Source: DATHSY01 sp046729855
GTDB taxonomy: Bacteria; Actinomycetota; UBA4738; HRBIN12
Assembly: GCA_046729855.1 (NCBI GenBank)
Contig: JBKPHM010000107.1
Coordinates: 1 to 55,050 of the forward strand
DNA: 55,050 nt
Direction of reading: 5' to 3'
Part shown: positions 27,816-36,844 of the stretch, one piece after another
Layout of the letters: the number at the start of each line of letters is the position of its first letter
Numbering within the stretch: position 1 is the first letter of the stretch
Notes under the pieces: generated by a model
Database searches by the model: none
The model's input: the letters and a program-made list of their open reading frames with translations, nothing else
Told to the model about the DNA's origin: nothing
Made by a program: the position numbers and the translations under genes

Positions 27816-29181
27816 CGAGTTTCGTCGAGGCGACGGCGACCAGGCTCGACATCCCAGGCGTCGCCGTGGGCGTGTGGGCGGATGATGATCGGGAGGCGTA
27901 CGCCTGCCACGGCGTGACGAGCGTCGACAACCCGCTGCCCGTCGACGCCGACACGCTGTTTGTCCTGGGCTCGGTCACAAAGACCTTCACGGCGACCACC
28001 CTCATGCGCCTCGTCGCGGAGGGCCGTGTCGAGTTGGACGCGCCGGTCCGCCGGTACGTACCCGAGCTCAAACTCCCAGAGGAGCAGGCCGCAGCGGAGG
28101 TCACCGTGCTCAACCTGCTCAACCACACGGCGGGCCTGGATTGGGGCTCATCGTCGATACCGGCGAGGGTGACGACGCGCTGGCCGACTACGTGACGAGG
28201 ATGGCCGAGTTGGAGCTGATCGCGCCGCCGGGCAGCCGGACCTCGTACAGCCAGGCTGGATACAACCTGGCCGGCCGAATCGTGGAGCAGGTGACGGGTC
28301 ACACATTCGAGCGGGTCGTCGCCTCGCTCGCTCGAGCCACTCGGCCTCTCGCACAGCTTCTTCGCCCGCGACGACGTCATGACCCGGCGGTTCGCCGTGG
28401 GGCACAACCGAAGCGAGGACGGAATGCTGTCCATCGCGCGCCTGTGGCGGCGCTCGCGCGGCGACAACCGCGTCGGCGGCATCGTGTCCTCGGCGGCCGA
28501 CCAGCTGCGCTGGGCGCGATTCCACCTCGGCGACGGCCGCGCGGACGGCGGCGTCCGTGTCCTGCCCGCCGAGTTGCTGCATCGAATGAAGGAGCAGACG
28601 ACCCGGCTGCGGGGCAGCTCGCTCGGGAGTGCCATCGGGATCGGCTGGTTCCTACGCGACGTTGACGGCGTTCGTCTCGTCGGGCACGGCGGGTCGGCGA
28701 ACGGCCAGTTCGCCGAGTTGCTCCTCGTGCCGGAAAGGGGCTTCGCTGTCGTCGCGCTGTCCAACGCCGGCCCGGACGGCATCGCGTTCAACCAGGCGGT
28801 TGTCCGGTGGGCGCCGGAGACGTACGTCGGCGTGGTGGACCGGGACCCGGAGCCGCTCCCATACGACGAAACGAGCGCCCGGGAGATCGTCGGCAGGTAC
28901 GAGACCGACGCCCAGACCCTCGCCATCCGCGCGGCCGGGGCAGGGCTGACGCTCGATGTCGGGATCAAGTCGGAGATCCGTGCGGCGGCGGACAAGGAGC
29001 TGCCACCGGACTACCCGCCGGCCGACATCGGCCTGTTGCCAGGCGACGAGACGAGTACATCGTCACCAACGGCGGTTTGAAGGGGCAACGCGGCTTCTTC
29101 ACGCGCGACGAGGCCGGCGAGGTTGTGGGCGTCGACCTCGCGGGTCGAATGTTCAGCCGGGTTGCGACGGCCTCGGAGTGA
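27814..29181 (+). pseudogene. Beta-lactamase-fold serine hydrolase with three frameshifts
   Basis: Starts around FVEATATRLDIPGVAVGVWA. SxxK is present in LGSVTKTFTAT. The frame slips at a G run near 28142 (NHTAGLDWG to LIVDTGEGDD), again near 28330 in the segment after ERVVASL, and a third time near 29050 before YIVTNGGLKGQRGFF; stop at 29181. The second motif reads YSQ where relatives have YSN. The C-terminal HGG motif is in LVGHGGSANGQF. Apart from the slips the sequence is well preserved, so either the damage is recent or the slips are assembly errors. Confidence 0.75.
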
Positions 29182-29219
29182 CCACCATCACCAGTCACGT
29201 CGACGTTCGATAGAGGAGA

Positions 29220-29885
29220 GTGAGACTTCGTGCGGATCTGGACCGCGTGATCAGCAACTCGATCACCCACATCTCGGCCGACTTCGTGCTCGCCTCGCTC
29301 GTCGTCGCCCTCGTCCCCGGCACCGGGGTCGTCTACACGGTCTCGAGTTCGCTCGGCGGTGGCTGGCGATTTGGGTTCTTCGCCGCGGTGGGCTGTACCT
29401 TCGGCGTCGTCCCCCACATCGTGGCCGCGATGTTCGGCCTGTCCGGAGTCATGCAGACGGGCGCGGTCGCGTTCGAGACGGTCCGGTGGGCGGGCGTTGC
29501 CTACCTTCTGTACATGGGCGTGTCGACGATCCAGGGTGGCGGCACGCTGCAGCTGGAGAGTCGCCGAGGCGCGTCCACGGAACCGATGGGGCTCGTGCGG
29601 CGCGGGATCCTGCTGAACCTCCTGAACCCCAAGTTGACCGTGTTCTTCTTCGCCTTCCTCCCAATGTTCCACAACGGCCCACCAGACCTGCTCGATACGA
29701 GACTGGTCGGGCTCGGCGCGGTGTTCATGATCGTGACCTTCGTCGTCTTCGTCGCCTACGCGTGGATGACCGCCGCTCTGCGCGAGCGGGTTCTCCGCGC
29801 GCCGGTGATCCTCCGGTGGATCCGGCGATCCCTCGGGGCGCTCCTGATCGGATTCGCGGCGCGACTCGCGTTCGCCGATCGATGA
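29220..29885 (+). CDS. LysE/RhtB-family exporter
   Basis: 221-residue inner-membrane protein with about six helices. The family pattern is clear: VALVPGTGVVYTVSSSLGGG near the N-terminus, FGVVPHIVAAMFGLS, and the conserved LLNLLNPKLTVFFFAFLP. It exports amino acids or similar metabolites by analogy. The GTG at 29220 lies very close to GAGGAGA, so the exact start is uncertain; 29247 is an alternative. The stop overlaps the next gene (ATGA). Confidence 0.88.
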   Translation: MRLRADLDRVISNSITHISADFVLASLVVALVPGTGVVYTVSSSLGGGWRFGFFAAVGCTFGVVPHIVAAMFGLSGVMQTGAVAFETVRWAGVAYLLYMGVSTIQGGGTLQLESRRGASTEPMGLVRRGILLNLLNPKLTVFFFAFLPMFHNGPPDLLDTRLVGLGAVFMIVTFVVFVAYAWMTAALRERVLRAPVILRWIRRSLGALLIGFAARLAFADR

Positions 29886-30589
29886 GCGCCGTGTTCGCCT
29901 ACGACCACGCGATCGTTGAACGGTTCGCATCGATCCATGCCGGCGTCGTCCACGCGACCGGGCTGCAGAACGGCCCCAGCTCACCGGAGCTGCTCAGCGA
30001 GTTCCGGGCCGAACAACGAGCCGCATCCGAGAGGCTGAACGAGATCGCGATAGCCGATCTCCCTTCCATTGCCGCGTGGCGCCGCGTCTTCACTCGGTTC
30101 GGTGCCAAACCGACTCAACACCGCACTGCCGCTGAAGCACTGCTGCGGAGGCTCGCCAAGGTGGGCGACGTTCCGACGATCAACATCCTCGTCGACATAG
30201 GAAACCTCATCTCGGTCCGCTACGCGATGCCCGTTGCGGTATTCGATCAGGGCAAGGTCGCCGCCCCCGTCGTCGTTCGTTTCGCGACTGGCGACGAGCT
30301 CTTCCTCGACATCGGATCCACCGACCACGTCGCCCCAGACCCCGGCGAAGTCATCTTCATTGACAGCCACAACGTCGTGATCGCTCGACGCTGGTGCTGG
30401 CGTCAAAGTGCCCAAAGCACAACGGGTCCAGGCACCGTCGAGGCGCTCGTCGTCATTGAAGGTCTCCACGAATCGGCCGCCCAGGACGTCGAATTCGCAC
30501 TCGCCGATGTCACTTCGCTTTTCGCCACATATCAGCCCGGTGGCTCAACCGAATCCTTCCTGCTGTCGGCTACCAAGCGATCGTGCTGA
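29882..30589 (+). CDS. B3/4 (PheT-like tRNA-binding) domain protein
   Basis: 235-residue stand-alone B3/4 protein, the domain found in phenylalanyl-tRNA synthetase beta chains. Typical stretches are WRRVFTRFGAKPTQHRTAAE, then VPTINILVDIGNLISVRYAM and PGEVIFIDSHNVVIARRWCW. Such proteins are proposed to edit or deacylate mischarged tRNA. ATG overlaps the LysE stop by 4 bases, so both are probably cotranslated; a joint role in handling unusual amino acids is inference. Confidence 0.85.
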   Translation: MSAVFAYDHAIVERFASIHAGVVHATGLQNGPSSPELLSEFRAEQRAASERLNEIAIADLPSIAAWRRVFTRFGAKPTQHRTAAEALLRRLAKVGDVPTINILVDIGNLISVRYAMPVAVFDQGKVAAPVVVRFATGDELFLDIGSTDHVAPDPGEVIFIDSHNVVIARRWCWRQSAQSTTGPGTVEALVVIEGLHESAAQDVEFALADVTSLFATYQPGGSTESFLLSATKRSC

Positions 30590-30600
30590 GCCCAGTGAAA

Positions 30601-30643
30601 CTGTTAACCCCTAGGTTGTGGGTTCGAGTCCCTGCCCCGAGCA
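30601..30643 (+). other. tRNA 3'-half-like fragment (possible att scar)
   Basis: CTGTTAACCCC resembles the anticodon loop of tRNA-Asn (GTT), then AGGTTG, then GGGTTCGAGTCCC as a T-loop with three paired stem bases, and an acceptor-like CCCCGAGCA. The 5' half, D-arm and anticodon stem pairing are absent, so it is not a working tRNA. Such 3' fragments mark the far ends of elements integrated at tRNA genes. Confidence 0.4.
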
Positions 30644-30684
30644 CTCTTGAGCACGGCGTGGTGGGCCAACATTGGGCGACGTTC

Positions 30685-31509
30685 CTAACGAGGGGACTCG
30701 GTCGATCTCGCGAGGCGGATCTCCGCGGCCACTGCATCAGCGAACCCGGGTAGGACGTCCAGCAGGTCGTCCCAATCCTCCTGACGCTTGCCGAGATAGA
30801 TGTCGCGTGCCCGAGCGACGACGGGTCGGTGCTCGACCGGAAGCCGAGGGAGCGCCCACTCCGCAGCGCCGTCCTTGGCGAGGACGTGCCCGGAGACGAC
30901 GCTGCTCCAGATCCGAACGAGCGTCAGCACGACGTTCCGGGGGTCAGCGGCGATGTCGGCGACCAGGCCGGGGATCTCGGCGAGCGAGGCATCCAGGTAG
31001 TCGGCCCACGGAATCCCATCGATGACCTGCGATGGCGGCGGACCGACGAGCGCAGCATCACCGAGCAGGGCCATCGTGCACAGGACCGCCAGATCCGGAT
31101 CTGCCACCGGACGCCAGAGCTCCGGATCGTGACGTTCGAAGCCCTCCCGCAGCCACTCGCCATACTGGAGGTCGCGCTGCGGTGGATACCGCCACGGATG
31201 CACCTCAGACTCAACAACGACGGTCAACTCGATCGGCCGAGGTGGGCCGGTGGCCGGGTAGCGCCCGGAGATCTCGAGCATGCGATCGATGAGACGATCC
31301 TTCTCCTCGGGCGTGGTCTCGCGTGAGGAGACTGCGAGGACATCGATATCGCTGTGCGGGTGCAGCGCGCCGAGCACGGCCGAGCCATGCAGATACGCGC
31401 CGATGAGCACCCGGCCGAGCACCTCGTCCAACGTACGCACGATCTCGGCCAGCTGTCGGCGCTCCTCGTCGGCGAGCGGGAAGTCATCCAAACGGGGTGA
31501 AAGCGACAT
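30685..31509 (-). CDS. Nucleotidyltransferase, ANT(3'')/AadA-like (DUF4111)
   Basis: 274-residue protein with the nucleotidyltransferase signature LHGSAVLGALHPHSDIDVLA (Gly-Ser plus the Asp-x-Asp metal site) and the C-terminal helical domain seen in aminoglycoside adenylyltransferases (VVLTLVRIW, then AAEWALPRLP). AadA enzymes add AMP to streptomycin or spectinomycin; many environmental relatives have unknown substrates. ATG 31509 begins the conserved part; the open frame extends 37 codons upstream. Resistance function is not proven. Confidence 0.75.
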   Translation of the reverse strand: MSLSPRLDDFPLADEERRQLAEIVRTLDEVLGRVLIGAYLHGSAVLGALHPHSDIDVLAVSSRETTPEEKDRLIDRMLEISGRYPATGPPRPIELTVVVESEVHPWRYPPQRDLQYGEWLREGFERHDPELWRPVADPDLAVLCTMALLGDAALVGPPPSQVIDGIPWADYLDASLAEIPGLVADIAADPRNVVLTLVRIWSSVVSGHVLAKDGAAEWALPRLPVEHRPVVARARDIYLGKRQEDWDDLLDVLPGFADAVAAEIRLARSTESPR

Positions 31510-31773
31510 CGAGGAGCCGAGTCTAGGGAAGTTCGCGGATGCGAGCGCTGATCGATCGCTACCTTCCACGACCGTGAACAGGCGCACGTCTGGCCGGTCG
31601 TCGAGCGGCGCTGCCTTCACTCGAACCGTGGCCAGGGCGTAGCGATCGAGGCGGGGGGAGCGAAGGGGAGTTCCTCGAAGCCGGCGTCAGCGAACCACGA
31701 GCGGCTCGACGGCGTCCTGTCGGGCGCGGCCCTCAACCGGGTCCACAGGATTGTCAGCCTGGGCCAGATGTGC

Positions 31774-32433
31774 TCACATCGGTGGGGAGCCTGCGCGCAG
31801 GTATGCGAGCACCGCAAGCACGCGGCGGTGGTCGTCGGGCGACTGGTGCAACCCGAGCTTCCGGAAGATCTGCCGCACGTTCGCTTCGACCGTCTTTGGG
31901 CTCAGGAACAGCGTCTGGCAGATCGCTCCGTTCGAACGCCCCTCGGCCATGAGCCCCAGCACCTCGCGCTCCCGCTCAGTCAGCTCGTCGAGCGGTCCCT
32001 TTGCGCGCGCGCGGTGCACGAGTCGCGAGACGATCGTCGGGTCGATGACGCATTCCCCCTCGCCGATCCGCTTGAGCGCATCGGCGAGTACAACGATGTC
32101 CGAGACGCGTTCCTTGAGCAGGTACCCGACACGCTCGGGTGCCTCCTCGAGCAGCCGCATCGCATAGCGCGATTCGAGGTACTGGGAGAGCACGAGCACC
32201 CCGACGGTCGGATGGTCTCGGCGGATCTCCTGCGCCGCGGCTATCCCCTCGTCCGTATGCGTAGGCGGCATCTTGATGTCGATGATCGCGACGTCTGGGC
32301 GCGTGAGCTCGACCCGCCGCATGAGCTCGAACGCATTCTCGGCCGTACCCACCACGTCGAAGCCAGCATCGGCGAGGAGGCGCGCGAGCCCTTCGCGCAG
32401 GAGCATCGAATCGTCGGCGACGACTACTCGCAT
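31774..32433 (-). CDS. NarL/FixJ-family response regulator (RR1)
   Basis: 219 residues. The receiver has the acidic pair in VVADDS, the phospho-Asp in VAIIDIKMPP, and Lys in YLLKERV. The C-terminal LuxR-type HTH has LTEREREVLGLMAEGRSNGA, then LFLSPKTVEANVRQIF. Its start overlaps the 3' end of the kinase gene by 10 bp, so the two form one operon. Likely targets include the divergent DctP lipoprotein promoter 1.7 kb away and its duplicated copy. This is inference. Confidence 0.92.
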   Translation of the reverse strand: MRVVVADDSMLLREGLARLLADAGFDVVGTAENAFELMRRVELTRPDVAIIDIKMPPTHTDEGIAAAQEIRRDHPTVGVLVLSQYLESRYAMRLLEEAPERVGYLLKERVSDIVVLADALKRIGEGECVIDPTIVSRLVHRARAKGPLDELTEREREVLGLMAEGRSNGAICQTLFLSPKTVEANVRQIFRKLGLHQSPDDHRRVLAVLAYLRAGSPPM

Positions 32434-34142
32434 GGGATCTCGGCGCGGATCCGGACCCCGCCCCCGGGCGCCCGCTCGACCGCGACCCTTCCATCTAGGG
32501 CACCGACGCGATCCTCCAGGTCGACGAGCCCCTGGGGCTCGGCCTCGGCCTCGACGTCGACGAGGAGCGCTCCGTCGCGCCTGGTCGCGCCCACGCGGGC
32601 GGACCCCGCCTTCGCCGCTTGGGCGACGACGAGGTACGCAGCTGTCTCGATGGCCGCAGGGAACCGCTGCTGGGGAAATGCGCCGATGCGAAGCGGCGCC
32701 GGCGTCGCTTCCGCGGGGGCCTCGACCGTGGCGGCGAGCCCCTCGTCGCTGAGGACGACCGGGTGGATCCCGTGCGCGAGCTCGCGGAGCTCGGCGATCG
32801 CTCGGCGGAGCTCGGCGTCGGCCTCGTCGAGGCGCCGCTCGGGTTCCTGATCCCGATCGGGCCGGAGCTGCGCTCGCATAAGGCGGAGCGCGAGCGAGAG
32901 CCCGATGAGACGCTGCTGAGCGCCGTCGTGGAGGTCACGCTCGAGACGGCGGCGCTCGGCGTCGCCCGCTTCGATGATGCGGGCGCGCGACGAGCGCAGA
33001 TCCTCGAGCTGCGCGCGCACTTCGGCCTGAAGACGCTCATTCTCGAGCGCGAGGCGGGCCGCCGACGTGACCTCCTCCACGAGCTCTGGATCGTCGAGGA
33101 GGCCGGCTCGGTGTACGAGAACGGCCACGGGCCGACCGTCGCGAACGAGCGGCGTCGAGTCGCGACCCTTCACCCTGGCGAGATCGACCGTGCCCCCTTC
33201 CGCGTCCGCGTGACGTCCTTCCCCCACGGGATAGACGATCTCGAGCTCGGGATCCGCAAGTGTTCGGGCGAGCCCGTCGCGCAGACCGCCCGCGGGAGCA
33301 GACTCGCCGAGCTCGACGACGAGCCGGGCGAGAAACGAGCGCATCCGGCGAGTCCGCAGCAATCCCCAGGCGACGGCAAGCGCGAGTGCCGCGAGGGCGG
33401 CTGCCTGCCCGAGCCAGAGCCGCCGCTCGAATGTGCTACTCCCGAGAAAGCCGCGATCGAGGCCTGCGCCGAAGCTCGTCGCGACAAGGGCCAGGTAAAT
33501 GCTTCCGGCGAGGCCGATCGGAGCGACGACGCGGCGTCTCGCGGGGCTCGAGCGAGCGAGTCTCCAGCCTGCCATCACAATCAGAATGAGCGACCAGGCG
33601 AGTCCGAGACGCACTCCGACACGGCTGAGGCTGTCGAAGAGATCGGGCTCGTCCGAAACGAGCACGAGATTGTCCGGACACTGGACGCAGCCGCGCGTAG
33701 CCGGGTCGAAGAAGAGCGCCGGAAGCAGGCCCACCACGAGCACGGCCCCCGCCAACGCCACGCTGACCGCGACACGCTCCGGCCACGACGTCAACCGGCC
33801 GCTGGGGTAGGCGAGCGTCGCCCAGGCGACGAGCGGCGCACAGGCCGCGTAGAGGACCAGGCCGATCGTGAAGATGGTGGCCGAGCCGACACCCGGGTTG
33901 TCCCACTCGGCGATGAACCAGGCGCAGCTCGCTGCGACGAGCAGCGGGGCGACGGCGTTCCCGGGACGCCTCCCCCAATGCGCGAGCGCGAAGGTCAGCA
34001 GTACCCAACCGGCGCCGAGCAAGGCGACCGCCCCACCGACCGATGTCCCGGCGAACGAAAACGCCGGATCGGCGCGCGCGATCAGGACCGAGAAGACACC
34101 CAGGGCAAGGCCGGCCGCCCAGAGCACAAGGCGAAGCGCCAT
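32424..34142 (-). CDS. Sensor histidine kinase HK1 with degenerate ATPase domain
   Basis: 572 residues: about eight N-terminal membrane helices (to about residue 255), a GAF-like region with the LVRDGRPVAVLVHRAGLLDD block, and a HisKA_3 helix pair with phospho-acceptor His405 in RRRLERDLHDGAQQRL. The C-terminal domain should carry N, G1 and G2 boxes but reads AYLVVAQAAKAGSARV, then VEAEAEPQGLVDLEDRV. The Glu/Asn of the N box and the DDGxG box are gone, so ATP binding is doubtful. Its gene is divergent from the first DctP-type lipoprotein and overlaps RR1. Compare HK2 at 38513-40096, which has the opposite defect. Confidence 0.88.
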   Translation of the reverse strand: MALRLVLWAAGLALGVFSVLIARADPAFSFAGTSVGGAVALLGAGWVLLTFALAHWGRRPGNAVAPLLVAASCAWFIAEWDNPGVGSATIFTIGLVLYAACAPLVAWATLAYPSGRLTSWPERVAVSVALAGAVLVVGLLPALFFDPATRGCVQCPDNLVLVSDEPDLFDSLSRVGVRLGLAWSLILIVMAGWRLARSSPARRRVVAPIGLAGSIYLALVATSFGAGLDRGFLGSSTFERRLWLGQAAALAALALAVAWGLLRTRRMRSFLARLVVELGESAPAGGLRDGLARTLADPELEIVYPVGEGRHADAEGGTVDLARVKGRDSTPLVRDGRPVAVLVHRAGLLDDPELVEEVTSAARLALENERLQAEVRAQLEDLRSSRARIIEAGDAERRRLERDLHDGAQQRLIGLSLALRLMRAQLRPDRDQEPERRLDEADAELRRAIAELRELAHGIHPVVLSDEGLAATVEAPAEATPAPLRIGAFPQQRFPAAIETAAYLVVAQAAKAGSARVGATRRDGALLVDVEAEAEPQGLVDLEDRVGALDGRVAVERAPGGGVRIRAEIPCE

Positions 34143-34153
34143 GTGTCAATCGT

Positions 34154-35772
34154 CGCACACCGGCCGAGCGAAGCTTCCGGTGCTGGCCCTTGCGCAGGAC
34201 GAGGGCTATCCCCATGCTTGCTCACGAGCATCCGAGGGGGCGCCCCGATGCGCGCGGAGCACGCTCGTCCTAGCGTCGATGGCACCGACGAAAGGAGGTG
34301 CACGACGATGCAGATGAACCCGATCACGGGGCGTGCGGTTGGCGCGGTGCTCGCAGCGACGGCGATCGCTCTGGCTGGGTGCACCGGCTCGGACAGCGAC
34401 AAGGCCGGCGGCGTAGAAGAGCAGGAGCCGGCCGTGCTCACGCTCGCCAGCTTCACGGACGACATCCAGCCGCCACTCCAGGTGTTCGCCGAGGAGGTCG
34501 CCCGGCACTCGAACGGAACGATGCGGATCGAGTTCGAGCCGGGGTGGCGAGCGGGCGATCCGAACGCCGAGCGCGGGACGATCGAGGACGTCGAAGCGGG
34601 CAAGGTCGATATGGCCTGGGTCGGCGCGCGTGTCTTCGACACGCTCGACGTGACGAACTTTCAGGCCCTCCTTGCCCCGCTCCTCGTCGACAGCTACGAC
34701 CTCGAGGAGAAGGTGTTCGAGAGCGGGATCGCCACGAGCATGCTCGAGGGCGTTGAAGAGCTCGACGTGGTCGGGATCGGCGTCCTGCCGGGACCGATCC
34801 GGAGGTTGCTCGGGGTCAGCCATCCGTTCCTCGAGCCGTCCGATTTCGAGGGCGAGGTCATCGGAGGGGCGGAGAACGAGCTCTCCGTTCGGACGTTCCA
34901 GGCTCTTGGCGCGACGCTCGAGCCGCTGCCCGCCGGCGGCTCTCTCGATGGTCTCGACGCGACAGAGCAGCACCTCGCCGCGATCTGGGGCAACCGATAC
35001 GACAAGGACGCGAAGTACGTCGGTGCCAACGTGAACCTGTGGCCCCGCCCGCTCGTGATCTTCATGGGCAAGGAGGTGTTCGCGTCGCTCGCCTCGGACC
35101 AGCAGGCCGTCCTGCGTGAGGCGGCCGCCGCCGCGATTCCGGGGGCGCTCGCCGCCGCGCGCGCGGAAGACGAGGAGGCGACGCTCCAGCTTTGCCGCCG
35201 CGGCGTGACCTTCGCCATCGCCTCCGAGAGCGATCTCGGAGCACTCCGCGGCGCCCTCGAGCCCGTGTACGCGGAGCTCACGGCCGACCCGGAGACCAAG
35301 TCCAATATCGAGGCCATCACCGACCTCAAGACGCAGATCGCAGCTCCGGAGGAGGCACCTGTCTGCACGGAGACCGAGCCTCCGACCACGGCGTCGCCGA
35401 TCCCAGACGGCACCTACGAGACGACCCTGACGGAGGACGACTGGCAGGAGATGTCGGATGCCGATTGGCTGAAGTCAGGGGTCTCCGAGGAGGACGGGGC
35501 TGTCCCTGGCGTATGGAGGATGATCTTCGATGCCGGTGAGTGGACTCTTGTCGGGCCGAACGGCGACGAGCAGCCAGGGACCTACACCGTGTTCCGCGAC
35601 CAGATCGAGGTCGATATCGCCGACGACTACAAGATCACCGCTCGGTGGTCGCTGGAGGGCGACACGCTCACGTTCACAGACATCGACTGCTGTGGAGGCG
35701 TTGCGAAGCTCGAGACTGTGATGTGGGCGTCGCATCCCTGGGTGAAGAACGACTGAGGGATCCGGCCGATCA
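34154..35772 (+). repeat. Tandem duplication, unit 1 (leader plus DctP gene)
   Basis: From CGCACAC at 34154 through the lipoprotein gene to GGATCCGGCCGA after its stop, this unit matches 36845-38457 with only scattered substitutions. The 154-bp leader is almost identical in both units and contains an inverted repeat (ATGCTT at 34214-34219 and GAGCAT at 34226-34231), a GGGGCGCCCC palindrome, TCCTAGCGTCGATGGCACC and AGGAGGTG before the ATG. Confidence 0.85.
34308..35756 (+). CDS. DctP-type lipoprotein with extra C-terminal beta domain (copy 1)
   Basis: 482 residues. Signal peptide with lipobox LAGC (Cys25). Residues about 45-340 match the TRAP-transporter substrate-binding fold (VFAEEVARHSNG, GKVDMAWVGARV, LLAPLLVDSY, then GPIRRLLGVSHPF and FQALGATLEPLPAGG). 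Residues about 365-482 (from IPDGTYETTLTEDD through GTYTVFRDQIEVDI to DIDCCGG and SHPWVK) form a second, lipocalin-like beta-rich domain not usual in DctP proteins. No TRAP permease (DctQ/DctM) is nearby. ATG 34308 follows AAAGGAGGTG. A very long open frame upstream in the same phase is antisense to HK1 and not real. A role as an extracytoplasmic sensor for the neighbouring kinases is inference. Confidence 0.87.
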   Translation: MQMNPITGRAVGAVLAATAIALAGCTGSDSDKAGGVEEQEPAVLTLASFTDDIQPPLQVFAEEVARHSNGTMRIEFEPGWRAGDPNAERGTIEDVEAGKVDMAWVGARVFDTLDVTNFQALLAPLLVDSYDLEEKVFESGIATSMLEGVEELDVVGIGVLPGPIRRLLGVSHPFLEPSDFEGEVIGGAENELSVRTFQALGATLEPLPAGGSLDGLDATEQHLAAIWGNRYDKDAKYVGANVNLWPRPLVIFMGKEVFASLASDQQAVLREAAAAAIPGALAAARAEDEEATLQLCRRGVTFAIASESDLGALRGALEPVYAELTADPETKSNIEAITDLKTQIAAPEEAPVCTETEPPTTASPIPDGTYETTLTEDDWQEMSDADWLKSGVSEEDGAVPGVWRMIFDAGEWTLVGPNGDEQPGTYTVFRDQIEVDIADDYKITARWSLEGDTLTFTDIDCCGGVAKLETVMWASHPWVKND

Positions 35773-35903
35773 CATACGCCGGTTGAGGAGTTGGGGGCGC
35801 GCAGGCTGATCAGCTAGAGCACCCATGGCTTCGCGATCAACCCATATGGATGGGACCTCGATCTGATCGGACCCATAGGGATCGTTCACGGAGGGAGGAG
35901 ACC

Positions 35904-36825
35904 ATGAATGGCAGAGCGAAGTGGTCGACGAAATATCGGATCGTCGCGGTGGTCGTGGCAGCGACCTTCGCTCAGGTCGCGCCACCGATCGCGCTTGAAC
36001 GAACGGCGCTTGCGACGATGCGGGGTGAGAACGGAAGGATCGCGTTCTCGTTGGACAAGGGATCCGGGGGCGAGATCTACACGATCGAGCCCGACGGTAC
36101 CGACCTCACCCGGCTGACCCCTGGACGGGAACGCGATCGCACCCGACTGGTCCCCCGACGGTAGCCGGATCGCCTTCTGGCTCGAGGGCCGGGCGCTGTA
36201 CACGATGGCGGCCGACGGTTCCGACCTGCAGCTCGTCACAGCCCCTGGTGGCCAGGGCGCCTTCACCCCCGACGGCGAGCACCTCGTGTACGCCCGGCGT
36301 CTACCCGGGGTCTTCCTCGTGCGCGCGGACGGGTCGGACGCGCCGGGCGAGCTGCTGGCCGATCCCTCCCCCCCCGATGCCCACTACGCGAACCCGGAGA
36401 TGTCACCGGACGGGCAGACGGTGACCTTCAACTCGGACACCGGCCTGTTCGCCGTCGACGCCGATGGCAGCGACGTCCGGATGCTGGTCTCGCCCCGCCT
36501 GAAGGTCTCGATCAAGCACGACTGGAGCCCCGAGGGCAACCGGATCATGTTCACGCCGTTCTACGACTTCGAGCAGAACCCCAACGTCTGGACGATCGGG
36601 ACCGACGGCACCGGGGTCGACAAGCTCACGCATGCGACCGGATCCCGCGCAGCGGTCGCCGGCAGCTTCTCCCCAGACGGAGAGCAGATCGTGTTCCGAA
36701 GGGAGAACCTCGACGGGGGACGCTTTCGCATCCTCACGATGAACGCGGACGGCAGCGATAGGACCCTGATCGTTGTGCTGCCGTTCCAACCGAGGTTCCT
36801 GGACTGGGGTGCGGATGGCTCGTAG
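35904..36825 (+). pseudogene. TolB-like (PD40) beta-propeller protein with a frameshift
   Basis: ATG 35904 follows GGAGGGAGGAG. The first 86 codons give a signal-anchor-like start, then GRIAFSLDKGSGGEIYTIEP and DGTDLTRLTPG. The frame then slips near 36125 into NAIAPDWSPDGSRIAFW. Further PD40 blades follow (LYTMAADGSDLQLV, FAVDADGSDVRML, VWTIGTDGTGVDKL), ending at 36825. It was a secreted or periplasmic propeller lying between the two DctP copies. As written the product would be truncated. Confidence 0.72.
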
Positions 36826-36844
36826 GCGACGCTCGCCTACGAGC

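Noticed and set aside
27283..28995. 570-codon minus-strand frame
   Set aside because: Most of it is antisense to the broken serine hydrolase. Only the short sigma-factor-like part and the last 62 codons look protein-like, and these are reported separately.
30685..31509. Acquired aminoglycoside resistance gene
   Set aside because: The family resemblance is to AadA-like DUF4111 proteins in general. There is no cassette attC site, integron or close match that would justify a resistance claim.
32619..34307. Very long plus-strand open frame leading into the first DctP gene
   Set aside because: It is antisense to HK1, has low-complexity Arg/Glu-rich composition and no motif; the real gene begins at ATG 34308 with its own ribosome binding site.
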